Below, one piece after another: positions 12,312 to 20,428 of a stretch of DNA of 64,000 nucleotides. The translations under genes were made by a program, and so were the position numbers. The notes beneath the pieces are model-generated. The model worked only from the letters and a program-made list of their open reading frames with translations, made no database searches and was not told the DNA's origin. The stretch's first letter is position 1. Each line of letters begins with the position of its first letter. The stretch comes from Bacillus carboniphilus. GTDB lineage: Bacteria; Bacillota; Bacilli; Bacillales; JAIVKR01. The stretch is taken from assembly GCF_020524035.2 (NCBI RefSeq), contig NZ_CP129013.1:1-64000 (forward strand), in the 5' to 3' direction.

Positions 12312-12770
12312 TTACTCTTCCATTCTTTCTATTTTAAACCCATCTAGTTTTCTTGAAATTTCTTTAAGTACTTCATTTCTTTCGGATTGGATTTGTAGAA
12401 ACCTCATTAAAAGTGCGTGTTCAAAAAGTAGGGAAAAAGGACGCTGAAGAACGAGGCGGTCTGCTTAATGAACACAGGCTAAGTACAGCCACGTCGCGAG
12501 AGCAACGCCTGCGCTAGCCCGTCCTGGGCGTCGAAGCACTCACAGTGTACGTTAAGGAAAAGGATCACGAGCTAAATACGTCCCCACCCTAGGGACAACG
12601 CTCGTGCTAGCCAATCCTGGCGTCGGAGTGTCGGAAAAGCAAACCAACAAAGTTATTCAACCGACATTTTTTTAGGACTTTTTGAACAACCTCTAAAAAC
12701 CAAATGATAAAGATTGCAGGCAATAAATATAATAGTATTGCGATCAGTGGAGCAATAGCAGCCCAGCCAT
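12312..12770 (-). pseudogene. Small membrane protein gene (DUF4083-like) split by a repeat element
   Basis: Two coding pieces flank the family A repeat at 12412-12694. The upstream piece (12695-12766) reads GWAAIAPLIAILLYLLPAIF then IIWFL, a membrane helix. The downstream piece (12312-12407) reads MRFLQIQSERNEVLKEISRK then LDGFKIERMEE and a stop. Removing the repeat restores TGG TTT TTA ATG AGG TTT, joining WFL to MRFLQIQ in one frame. One membrane helix followed by a charged coiled tail is the layout of DUF4083-type Bacillus proteins. The start is also damaged: the ATG after AAGGAGG is one base out of frame. The interruption is visible in the sequence; the family name is inferred. Confidence 0.65.
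12412..12694 (+). repeat. Interspersed repeat family A, copy 3, inserted in a gene
   Basis: Begins AGTGCGTGTTCAAAAAGTAG and ends AGGACTTTTTGAACAACCTC; GTTCAAAAAGT and ACTTTTTGAAC are inverted. The interior contains two related sub-units (around 12479-12537 and 12566-12628), each with GCTAA(G/A)TAC, then a GCTAGCC(C/A) and (G/A)TCCTGG core, then GCGTCG. This is longer than the spacer copy at 5304, so the interior is modular. No transposase or usable coding frame is present. Confidence 0.8.
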
Positions 12771-12928
12771 AAGTCGAACCTCCTTTTCATTAGTGAATTA
12801 TACCAGTATAAACAAAAAGATGATATACATCGTTTCAAACATACTTACTAAAGTCATAATAACGATCCTATGGTTTGATATTGGATGGGAATCAATCAAT
12901 TGAGGTGATGTCGAAGTACCTCAAATAT

Positions 12929-12944
12929 TGTGAAAATGTTCACA
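12929..12944. promoter_or_regulatory. FNR-type operator upstream of hypB
   Basis: TGTGAAAATGTTCACA fits the Bacillus FNR consensus TGTGA-N6-TCACA exactly. A candidate -10 TATACT lies at 12977-12982, which would put the box centre roughly 50 bases upstream of the start. This predicts anaerobic induction of hypB and possibly the downstream genes. Confidence 0.8.
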
Positions 12945-13043
12945 ATTTATACTCATTTACATTTGGATACAAATGGTATACTTGAAGTGTAAAAGAATTG
13001 TTATATCTAAAAAGCATTGATGATTAATTGAGGAGGAAAAAAA

Positions 13044-13736
13044 ATGAAGGCTTTTAAAGTGATGGAGATTAAAGAAAGCGTATTCAAGAATAATGATCAT
13101 CAGGCTGATTTACTTAGGGAACAATTAAAAAAAGACAAAACTTTTTTATTGAATTTAATGTCTTCACCAGGATCGGGTAAAACAACAACGGTATTAAGAA
13201 CAATTGAGGCATTAAAAAAAGAAATGAACATCGGAATTTTAGAAGCTGATATTGACTCAGATGTGGATGCCAAAACGGTTTCGGAAACAGGAACAAAAGT
13301 CATTCAATTGCATACAGGAGGAATGTGTCACTTAGATGCTGACATGACGAAACAAGGACTTGAAGGTTTAGGAACGGAAGAGATTGATTTTGTTATTTTG
13401 GAAAATGTGGGTAATTTAGTTTGTCCTGCTGAATTTGATACAGGTGCATCAAAAAATGCGATGATTTTGAGTGTACCTGAAGGAGATGATAAACCTCTTA
13501 AATATCCACTTATGTTCACCATTGTTGATATATTATTAGTGAATAAAATGGACGCAATCGGAATATTTGATTTTGATTTACAAGCTCTTGAAGAGCGTGT
13601 TAAAAAGATAAATCCAAATATTAAAGTCATACCTATTAGTGCTAAAACAGGAGAAGGTATAGACGAGTGGGTGGAGTGGATTCGAGAAGAAGTTAAAAAT
13701 TGGATGAACTTAAGTGTAGAAGAGGTTGTTCAATAG
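13044..13736 (+). CDS. hypB: Hydrogenase nickel incorporation GTPase HypB
   Basis: GTPase that, with HypA, delivers nickel to [NiFe] hydrogenase (and in some bacteria urease). The 230-residue product has the P-loop SSPGSGKTT (residues 40-48), the metal-site C95-H96 in GGMCHLDADM, C127 in ENVGNLVCPAEFD and the guanine-specificity motif NKMD (167-170). It lacks the N-terminal histidine-rich nickel store and the CxxCGC motif, so it is the short form. GAGGAGG precedes the ATG. An FNR box lies 100 bases upstream. No hydrogenase or urease structural gene is in the window. Confidence 0.93.
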   Translation: MKAFKVMEIKESVFKNNDHQADLLREQLKKDKTFLLNLMSSPGSGKTTTVLRTIEALKKEMNIGILEADIDSDVDAKTVSETGTKVIQLHTGGMCHLDADMTKQGLEGLGTEEIDFVILENVGNLVCPAEFDTGASKNAMILSVPEGDDKPLKYPLMFTIVDILLVNKMDAIGIFDFDLQALEERVKKINPNIKVIPISAKTGEGIDEWVEWIREEVKNWMNLSVEEVVQ

Positions 13737-14051
13737 TTTTTAAGATGTCTTTACGAGGGAAGAAAACAATTGGAGTGTTTTCACAAAATGCTAGCATTAT
13801 CGTTGCCAAAGAACGTAGTTGTACTTATTGAATATTCCTGAATAATTATGATATATTGCCTGTCTTAGAACGGAGATGAATACGTTATGCTAGCTTTAAA
13901 GTTTTCACTTGCTGATGATGTTTTCCTCAAAATTGTAACGAGATAAAATCATCATGAGGCGTTAGTACTTATATGGTTGTTACTTACTTATCATTATTAT
14001 TGTTTTATCCCAGATGGTATTAAAAAATAATCTTCATTGGGGTTGGTTATT
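13737..14051. other. hypB to oxidoreductase intergenic region
   Basis: About 315 bases with no convincing gene, FNR box or terminator. The next gene may be co-transcribed with hypB or have its own weak promoter. Confidence 0.4.
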
Positions 14052-16430
14052 ATGGTAAAAGAAAGGGTGCTTGACCTTGCAAATAAGATAAGTAGAGCAA
14101 AGCCAGGCTCAAGATTCGAAGTGAAACCTGAAGATCCTGAATATCGTATATTGGAACCTGTTGTGACAGATGAAATGGCAGAAGTGGCCCTTTGTCTTGA
14201 ATTAAGAAAGCCTAAAACGGTTGAAGAGGTGGCTTCTATTTGTGGAATGCCATTAGATCGAGTGGACGAAATTCTCCACCAACTTGCGATGGATGGTGTG
14301 GTTGGTTTATCACCTAAAGATGGTGTTGATCGTTTTCAGCTAGAATTATGGATTCCTGGTGTAATGGAGTTTATGGTCGTTAACAAGGAAAACGTTAAAA
14401 AATATCCACAGATTGCTGAGTGCTTTGAAGAATATTCACGAACAAAAGGGGCTATGTTAGCAGGTAATGTACCAGTTGGTGCAGGATTAATGCGTGTTAT
14501 TCCTATTGAAAGTGCGATTCATGGTGAATCAAGAAGAGCTTCTTATGAAGAAGTGTCGAAATATATAAATGAAAATGAAGTTTTTTCTGTATCAGATTGT
14601 GCTTGCCGGGCGGTAAGGGAATCAATGGGTGAAGGCTGTGGTCACTTAAAAGAAGATATTTGTATTCAGATGGGTGAAGCAGCTGAATTTTATATTAAGA
14701 CCGGAAGAGGCAAACAAGTTACTCGCGAAGAAGCCTTTGAAGTGATTCGTAAAGCGGAAGAAGACGGTCTTATGCACCAAATTCCGAACACAGATGGTCC
14801 AGGTAAAACACACGCAATATGTAACTGTTGTGGGTGTTCCTGTCTTGCCTTAAGGCATGCTAACTACTTCCAAAGCCCTGATAATCTTCGTTCCAATTAC
14901 GTAGCTCAAATTGATACACTCAAATGTGTTGCTTGTGGTGAATGTGTGGAAAATTGTCCATCCAATGCATTAACACTAGGGCAAAAGTTATGTGAAGTAA
15001 ATCCGCTTCCTGAACAAAAAAGAGAATATCCTTATCATACCGAGTGGGGACCAGATAAATGGAATCCAGATTATCGTGTAAACCGAAAAGTAGTGGTAGA
15101 AGGTGGCACAAGTCCTTGTAAAGCAGAATGCCCAGCTCATATAGGTATTCAAGGTTATATTAAACTCGCTTCACAAGGCAAATATACCGAGGCACTAGAA
15201 TTAATTAAGAAAGAAAACCCATTCCCAGCTGTATGCGGACGCATCTGTCCTCGTTATTGTGAATCCGCTTGTACAAGAGGGGACCTTGATGATCCAATTG
15301 CTATTGACGAAATTAAAAAATTTATTGCTGAACAAGACTTAAATGAAGACCGTCGTTTTATTCCAACTATTAAACATGACTATGACAAAAAAATAGCTGT
15401 TATTGGAGCTGGTCCTTCCGGTCTCTCTTGTGCTTATTATTTAGCAATTGAAGGTTACAAGGTAACCGTTTTTGAAAAACAACAAGCCCTCGGTGGTATG
15501 CTTACTCTTGGTATTCCTTCTTTTAGACTTGAAAAAGAAATTGTTGAAGCAGAGATTGATATTTTGAAAGAATTAGGGGTTGAATTTAAAACAGGTATTG
15601 AAGTAGGGAAAGATGTTACTCTTAATAAATTAAGGGATCAAGACTTTAAAGCCTTCTATTTAGCCATTGGTGCTCAAGCTGGAAGAAAACTTGGTTTAGA
15701 AGGTGAAGAGGCACATGGAGTAAGTACAGGTGTAGATTTTTTGCGAGATATTCATTTTAATAAAGACATGAAACTAGACGGAAACACAATTGTCATCGGT
15801 GGAGGAAATGTCGCGATTGATGTAGCACGGACGGCAACGAGACTCGGAGCTCAAGAAGTAAATATGTTCAGTTTGGAGAAATGGGATGATATGCCTGCGT
15901 TAGAAGAAGAACGAACAGAAGCAATGGAGGAAGGCATTATCATCAATAATTCATGGGGGCCAAAACGAATCATTACAGAAAATGACCGTGTGATTGGTGT
16001 AGAGTTCAAGAGATGTACGTCTGTGTTCGATGAACATCACAAGTTCAAACCAACATTTGATGAGAACGATACAAAAGTCATTAAGGCGGACAACGTTCTC
16101 ATATCAATTGGTCAACAAATGGATTGGGGTCAATTAATCGAGAGTAGCAATATACAATTAAATGCCAATAAAACGATCAAAGCAGATCCTGTCACGTATC
16201 AAACAGATGAACCAGATGTTTTCACTGGTGGTGATGTATTAACAGGTCCTAAATTTGCGATCGATGCGATTGCTATGGGAAAAGAAGGTGCTATATCTAT
16301 TCATCGTTTCGTTCAACCAGGACAAAATTTACTTTTCGGTCGTACAATAAGAGATTATCGTTCATTTGATAAAGGCAATGTGAATTTACAAGGATATGAT
16401 CGACTTCCCAAGACAAACTACAGCCCCTGA
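14052..16430 (+). CDS. Multi-domain Fe-S flavoprotein (GltD-like NAD(P)-binding oxidoreductase), 5' part before a frameshift
   Basis: A large cytosolic electron-transfer protein. The first 280 residues are a winged-helix-like start and a cysteine-rich domain (DCACR near 182, CGHL, then CNCCGCSC near 262). A ferredoxin motif CVACGECVENCP follows near 292. From about 355 it resembles the glutamate synthase small subunit: Fe-S region (CPAHIGIQGY, VCGRICPRYCESAC), FAD site GAGPSG near 452 and a second dinucleotide site GGGNVAID near 583. The frame stops at 16430 after CTT CCC AAG, but the continuing sequence is in the +1 frame at 16408-16752. ATG 14052 follows GGGGTTGG. HypB and HypA flank it, suggesting a link to a nickel enzyme, but the physiological reaction is unknown. 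Confidence 0.8.
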   Translation: MVKERVLDLANKISRAKPGSRFEVKPEDPEYRILEPVVTDEMAEVALCLELRKPKTVEEVASICGMPLDRVDEILHQLAMDGVVGLSPKDGVDRFQLELWIPGVMEFMVVNKENVKKYPQIAECFEEYSRTKGAMLAGNVPVGAGLMRVIPIESAIHGESRRASYEEVSKYINENEVFSVSDCACRAVRESMGEGCGHLKEDICIQMGEAAEFYIKTGRGKQVTREEAFEVIRKAEEDGLMHQIPNTDGPGKTHAICNCCGCSCLALRHANYFQSPDNLRSNYVAQIDTLKCVACGECVENCPSNALTLGQKLCEVNPLPEQKREYPYHTEWGPDKWNPDYRVNRKVVVEGGTSPCKAECPAHIGIQGYIKLASQGKYTEALELIKKENPFPAVCGRICPRYCESACTRGDLDDPIAIDEIKKFIAEQDLNEDRRFIPTIKHDYDKKIAVIGAGPSGLSCAYYLAIEGYKVTVFEKQQALGGMLTLGIPSFRLEKEIVEAEIDILKELGVEFKTGIEVGKDVTLNKLRDQDFKAFYLAIGAQAGRKLGLEGEEAHGVSTGVDFLRDIHFNKDMKLDGNTIVIGGGNVAIDVARTATRLGAQEVNMFSLEKWDDMPALEEERTEAMEEGIIINNSWGPKRIITENDRVIGVEFKRCTSVFDEHHKFKPTFDENDTKVIKADNVLISIGQQMDWGQLIESSNIQLNANKTIKADPVTYQTDEPDVFTGGDVLTGPKFAIDAIAMGKEGAISIHRFVQPGQNLLFGRTIRDYRSFDKGNVNLQGYDRLPKTNYSP

Positions 16431-16752
16431 AACAGGCATGCAATCTGATCAATCATTTAAAGATATGCGTTCTACTTTTACAGAAGAACAAGTCATGAAA
16501 GAGACAGAGCGCTGCTTAAGCTGTGGGGCTGCAGTCGTTGATCCATATCAATGTATAGGATGCGGAGCCTGTGTAACAAAATGTAGATTTGATGCTGTTT
16601 CACTCGTGAGACAATATGATGCAGCAGGTGTAGAGTTAAAAGAAATGAAACCAACGATTAAAAAATATATGGTCAAACGGAAAGTGAAAATAGCGGCTCA
16701 TAACATACCAAAAAGCATTAAGTCTGTATTTAAAAAAGAGGACGAGAAATAA
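16396..16752 (+). pseudogene. Displaced C-terminal ferredoxin domain of the preceding Fe-S flavoprotein
   Basis: This frame continues the upstream protein: RQTTAPETGMQSDQSFKDMR, TFTEEQVMKETERCLSCGA, then CIGCGACVTKCRFDAVSL, a [4Fe-4S] ferredoxin tail common in GltD-like oxidoreductases. It has no ribosome binding site. Deleting one C of CCC at 16407-16409 gives GAT CGA CTT CCA AGA CAA and one protein of about 899 residues. It could be a sequencing error, a real mutation, or +1 slippage on CCC. Confidence 0.75.
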
Positions 16753-16821
16753 CAGTTTTCAAAAAGAACGGAAGAAATCGGTTCTTCCGTTCTTAATCCT
16801 TATACAAAAGGGTGATTAAGC

Positions 16822-17163
16822 ATGCATGAATTAACCGTAATTATACAGGTTGTTAAATCTGTTGAAGCATTTGCAAAAGAAGAAGCAATTACGAATATAG
16901 ATACTTTAGTTCTACAAGTGGGAGAGCTTTCGACATTAATCCCTAGATATATCGAAGCTTGTTATCCAGCGGCTGTTGACGGTACAATGTTGAAGGATAC
17001 GAAATTAGAAATTGAAATTCTGCCTGGTAATGCCCTTTGTAAAACATGTAACTCTGTTTATAATCTCATTAAGGAAGATAAAATATGTCCAAAATGTAAG
17101 GGTCTGTATTTTGAAATATTATCGGGTAAGGAGTTTATGATTAAAGAGATTGTCGCTTGTTAA
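16822..17163 (+). CDS. hypA: Hydrogenase/urease nickel metallochaperone HypA
   Basis: Nickel chaperone that docks with HypB. The 113-residue product has the N-terminal nickel-binding MHEL (H2, E3) and a zinc site of two CxxC pairs (C73/C76 and C89/C92). AAAGGGTGAT precedes the ATG. It follows the oxidoreductase by about 70 bases and completes a hypB-oxidoreductase-hypA cluster. No hypC, hypD, hypE or hypF is visible here, so either they lie elsewhere or the target is not a classical hydrogenase. Confidence 0.93.
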   Translation: MHELTVIIQVVKSVEAFAKEEAITNIDTLVLQVGELSTLIPRYIEACYPAAVDGTMLKDTKLEIEILPGNALCKTCNSVYNLIKEDKICPKCKGLYFEILSGKEFMIKEIVAC

Positions 17164-17287
17164 CGTAAAAATGACACAAGGACGTAAGATACTTGCTGTC
17201 ATCAATAATCAGCACCTATGATGAATTCTTGAAATTATAACGAAAGTAACTTCGCTATCCTCAGAAATCTAAACTGAGCAGGCTTTC

Positions 17288-17410
17288 TTACTCGGTTTTT
17301 GTTTTATTAGATTTGCCTCTTGTATCCCCTTCTTCTCCATGTATAAACTTCAATGATATAAATAAACAATACAAAAATAACGGAAATAATAGAAGACCGA
17401 ATATGAACAT
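17288..17410 (-). CDS. Possible 40-residue membrane peptide
   Basis: Short frame preceded by AGAAGGGAATAT. It encodes a single membrane helix (MFIFGLLLFPLFLYCLFISL) and a polar tail ending NKTKTE. It is unrecognised and rests only on the ribosome binding site and hydrophobic pattern. It is the only coding candidate in the 480-base gap between hypA and the K+ transporter gene. Confidence 0.35.
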   Translation of the reverse strand: MFIFGLLLFPLFLYCLFISLKFIHGEEGDTRGKSNKTKTE

Positions 17411-17644
17411 ATATTCCCTTCTGTCTTAGTAGTCTATAGCCATCCTGCTCTATTGTCCTCTTCTATACTAAAATAAAATTCTCCTTCTTCTTCATAAAAA
17501 AGAAGTGATCACAGTAGGAATAGGGGATTACTAAAAAGAACAGCTGAAAGTTTCTAAAAAGAAATTTCGTGTTGCTAAAATATTATTTTCAAAACACGAT
17601 ATTTGCTATATGATATTGTCATGATGACATAAGGTTGTGAAGTT

Positions 17645-19003
17645 ATGAATAAGAAAAAAAAGAAAAAGAAATACACGAATTTATCTTCTGTACAATTAAT
17701 TGTGCTTTTTTATTTTACAGCAGTACTTGTATCGACAAGTCTTTTGAGTCTACCTATTGCCCATAAACCAGGTGTAGAGTGGACTTTTATTGATGCCTTG
17801 TTTACAGCGGTGAGCGCGATTAGTGTGACAGGGTTAACTGTGGTACCTACATCAGAAACTTTTAATGTTTTTGGTATATTTATATTAATGTTCGTCCTTC
17901 AATTTGGAGGAATTGGTATTATGACACTTGGAACGTTTATATGGCTTATGTTTGGGAAAAAGATCGGATTAAAAGAAAGACAATTAATTATGACTGATCA
18001 AAATCGCTCAACAATTAGTGGCCTCGTCCGATTAATGAAGCAAATCTTAGTCATTATTCTTACGATTGAAGCAGTAGGTGCCATAATTTTAAGTGTTTAT
18101 TTCATGAAATTTTATGATACTTGGCAAGAGGCATTTTTACAAGGTTTGTTTGCCTCCGTTAGTGCGACAACGAATGCTGGGTTTGATATAACAGGTTCTT
18201 CATTAGTGCCGTTTGCTCATGATTATTTTGTTCAGTTCATTAATATGGTGTTATTGATTTTAGGAGCCATTGGGTTTCCAGTATTAATTGAAGTACGAGA
18301 GTTTTTAAAGCATAAAGGGAAATATCGATATAAATTTTCACTATACACGTTACTTACGACTAGCACTTTTTTTCTTTTAATTGTTTTTGGAACGATTGCG
18401 ATTTACTTGTTAGAGTTTAAGCACTATTTTGCTAATAAATCTTGGCATGAGTCTTTTTTTTATTCATTATTCCAATCGGTAACCACACGAAATGGTGGTC
18501 TAGCGACAATGGATGTGAGTGAATTTTCTACACCAACCTTGCTTGTTATATGTTTTTTAATGTTTATTGGTGCCTCCCCAAGTAGTGTGGGAGGGGGAAT
18601 AAGAACAACAACGTTTGCCATTATGGCTTTATCCATATTTAATTTTGCTAAAGGAGAACAATCGATTAAGATTTTCAGAAGAGAAATTGATAAAGAAGAT
18701 ATACATAAATCATTTGTCGTGATTACAACTGCAATATTAATTTGTAGCTTTTCTGTTGTTTTATTAACGTATATTGAACCATCACTTACTCTAATTGAAA
18801 TTGCATTCGAAGTTTCTTCTGCATTTGGGACGACAGGATTAACATTAGGGATTACTCCTGAGTTAAGTTCTGGAGGTAAACTTGTGATCACTTTTCTTAT
18901 GTTTATTGGAAGAATTGGGATTTTTTCATTTTTATTTATGATAAGGATTAAAAGTGAAAAAGCTGCATATCATTATCCAAAAGAACGTGTAATTATTGGA
19001 TAA
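17645..19003 (+). CDS. TrkH/KtrB-type potassium uptake membrane subunit (KtrD-like)
   Basis: Integral membrane K+ transporter subunit of the Trk/Ktr/HKT superfamily. The 452-residue protein has four membrane-pore-membrane repeats with filter-like segments SVTGL, TTNAGFD, TTRNGG and FGTTGLT. It closes with the family ending YPKERVIIG. A very basic N-terminus (NKKKKKKK) faces the cytosol. The regulatory RCK partner (KtrA/KtrC) is not adjacent, as for unlinked ktrC and ktrD in B. subtilis. I cannot tell KtrB from KtrD securely. No c-di-AMP riboswitch is visible upstream. Confidence 0.9.
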   Translation: MNKKKKKKKYTNLSSVQLIVLFYFTAVLVSTSLLSLPIAHKPGVEWTFIDALFTAVSAISVTGLTVVPTSETFNVFGIFILMFVLQFGGIGIMTLGTFIWLMFGKKIGLKERQLIMTDQNRSTISGLVRLMKQILVIILTIEAVGAIILSVYFMKFYDTWQEAFLQGLFASVSATTNAGFDITGSSLVPFAHDYFVQFINMVLLILGAIGFPVLIEVREFLKHKGKYRYKFSLYTLLTTSTFFLLIVFGTIAIYLLEFKHYFANKSWHESFFYSLFQSVTTRNGGLATMDVSEFSTPTLLVICFLMFIGASPSSVGGGIRTTTFAIMALSIFNFAKGEQSIKIFRREIDKEDIHKSFVVITTAILICSFSVVLLTYIEPSLTLIEIAFEVSSAFGTTGLTLGITPELSSGGKLVITFLMFIGRIGIFSFLFMIRIKSEKAAYHYPKERVIIG

Positions 19004-19169
19004 AATAATAAGTTGATGAAATTTCCAATTATGTACAGTAGCATCTTTAGGTGAATGATAGAATCTGACCTTTTTATTAGAAATGTGTATCTTCCCCCGT
19101 CATATGCACAAGCGAGCATGATAATTTTGCATATGATGTAAGGAATACAGGTAGAAAGGGGGGAAGCTT

Positions 19170-19523
19170 GTGTCTTATCGAAAACAACATTTTGGATTCA
19201 TCCACGAAAAGTTATCTGGTGGTTCTACTAAGCATAATAAAAAAGACAGAGTATTTGCTATGAGTGGAAGTATGGTATGGCAGAAGGATTACTATACTGA
19301 TCGTGACTATGGAAGAGATTGTTGTAAAGAAGATTGGAAGTATTGGGAAGACAAATATAAACACCATAAAAAGCATTGCTGTGAACAATGGGAAAAAGAA
19401 TGGGAATATCAAAAAGGAAAATATGAAGAGTGGAAAAAAGATTGGAAATACAAGAAGAAAAAGTGTAAAGACTGGTTAGGCGATGATTGTGGTTGTCTTG
19501 ATGACTGGAGAGGCGATTATTAA
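19170..19523 (+). CDS. Trp/Tyr/Lys/Cys-rich protein of unknown function
   Basis: Unrecognised 117-residue protein of unusual composition. Residues about 45-105 alternate W, Y, K, D and E with paired cysteines (DCC, HCC) and KCKDW and CGC further on, for example EDWKYWEDKYKHHKKHCCEQ. Tryptophans recur at short intervals, as in a cross-linked or aromatic-packed coiled structure. No signal peptide or membrane segment. Start is GTG behind AAAGGGGGGAAG; a strong terminator follows. The neighbours are a YjcZ-like sporulation peptide and another small Cys-rich protein, so a spore coat or exosporium role is possible but is inference. Confidence 0.75.
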   Translation: MSYRKQHFGFIHEKLSGGSTKHNKKDRVFAMSGSMVWQKDYYTDRDYGRDCCKEDWKYWEDKYKHHKKHCCEQWEKEWEYQKGKYEEWKKDWKYKKKKCKDWLGDDCGCLDDWRGDY

Positions 19524-19531
19524 ATGGAAGA

Positions 19532-19563
19532 AAGGACGAATGATTGAATCATTCGTCCTTATT
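19532..19563 (+). terminator. Terminator of the Trp/Lys/Cys-rich gene
   Basis: Perfect stem AGGACGAATGATT/AATCATTCGTCCT followed by TATTTC. Confidence 0.85.
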
Positions 19564-19565
19564 TC

Positions 19566-19597
19566 ACAGAGTAATAAAGTATGAAGATCTGTTTTTT
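19566..19597 (+). repeat. Family B repeat, left-end fragment
   Basis: ACAGAGTAATAAAGTATGAA then GATCTGTT matches the left end of the family B copies at 23805 and 52593 (ACAGAGTAARAAA...ATCTGT). Only this end is present. Confidence 0.5.
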
Positions 19598-19646
19598 TGA
19601 TACTGGGATTTTAGTTAATTAATGTAAATTTTTTCAGTATTAGCTA

Positions 19647-19751
19647 TTAAAAATATCCCCCTGTGCAAACACAACCCACAATAACTAACAGTACAAAGAC
19701 AACGATAATAAACGCAAGACCTGTTCCTAAACCTGCTACTGGTTCACTCAT
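19647..19751 (-). CDS. YjcZ-like sporulation peptide
   Basis: A 34-residue peptide, MSEPVAGLGTGLAFIIVVFV followed by LLVIVGCVCTGGYF. A Gly-rich head, one membrane helix and a short GGYF tail are typical of the YjcZ family of Bacillus spore-associated peptides. GAGGAGGTGCC precedes the ATG. Two cysteines near the end (C27, C29) are unusual. It is convergent with the Trp/Lys/Cys-rich gene. Confidence 0.8.
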   Translation of the reverse strand: MSEPVAGLGTGLAFIIVVFVLLVIVGCVCTGGYF

Positions 19752-19869
19752 GTAAGGCACCTCCTCTTTACTCACTATGTATATTCAATAGGTGAATGTC
19801 ACGTATAGACATGAGCGGAGTTTTTTAAAAATTTTTTTAAAAAGTTGGTACAAAGGAAGGAGTGATTCA

Positions 19870-20064
19870 ATGTATCAAAAGTGCAAAAGAAAAAAGAAAA
19901 CGGGTAGAATAAGCAAAAATAGAGTGTATAGTTTTGTAGGTACAAGCCCACAACCTAGTTGTGAAAGATTTTGTAGAAATGTGTGTGCGTTATTTCGCCC
20001 TGTTGATCGAGATCAATGTCGACAAGATTGTTTAGCATGTCAGAATTCAAATGAACAATCCTAG
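19870..20064 (+). CDS. Small basic Cys-rich protein of unknown function
   Basis: Unrecognised 64-residue protein. A very basic N-terminus (CKRKKKTGRISKNR) is followed by six cysteines in the pattern C-x3-C-x3-C then C-x3-C-x2-C, here CERFCRNVC and CRQDCLAC. The ATG at 19870 has AAGGAAGGAG upstream; the longer in-frame reading lacks one. Metal or disulfide binding is possible. Confidence 0.65.
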   Translation: MYQKCKRKKKTGRISKNRVYSFVGTSPQPSCERFCRNVCALFRPVDRDQCRQDCLACQNSNEQS

Positions 20065-20215
20065 AAATATCTAAAGTTGAAAGGGATGACGTTACTTTTT
20101 AAAAAGCTAAACATGGGTGAACAAGGCATTTATAGACTTTTAACTTATTTTATATTCCACTACTATTTAGGAAACTAATATTTTATAGAAAATTGTCGTT
20201 TTATTAAAAAAGATG

Positions 20216-20244
20216 TTGCAAATAATAAATAGTTTTGATAATAT
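20216..20244 (+). promoter_or_regulatory. Promoter of the lone tRNA-Gly gene
   Basis: TTGCAA (20216-20221) and TAATAT (20239-20244) with a 17-base spacer; TATAAT at 20242 is an overlapping alternative. Confidence 0.5.
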
Positions 20245-20260
20245 AATAATTGTTCCACTT

Positions 20261-20334
20261 GCGGGTGTAGTTTAGTGGTAAAACCTCAGCCTTCCAAGCT
20301 GATGTCGTGGGTTCGATTCCCATCACCCGCTCCA
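20261..20334 (+). tRNA. tRNA-Gly (TCC)
   Basis: Acceptor GCGGGTG/CACCCGC, anticodon loop CTTCCAA, CCA encoded. It stands alone with its own promoter and terminator. Confidence 0.97.
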
Positions 20335-20347
20335 TACTAATACATAT

Positions 20348-20394
20348 AACGCAGTGTTTCGTTTCATTAGCCAAACGAAGCATTGCGTTTTTTA
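20348..20394 (+). terminator. Terminator of tRNA-Gly
   Basis: Long hairpin AACGCAGTGTTTCGTTT...AAACGAAGCATTGCGTT followed by T residues. Confidence 0.85.
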
Positions 20395-20428
20395 ATGTAG
20401 TATAGTAGGATTTCACCCTACTATGGTT

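Noticed and set aside
12653-12838. 61-codon minus-strand frame
   Set aside because: It reads out of frame through the broken membrane-protein gene and the repeat; the real coding pieces are in another frame.
17164-17644. Possible c-di-AMP riboswitch before the K+ transporter gene
   Set aside because: None of the conserved ydaO-type motifs is visible.
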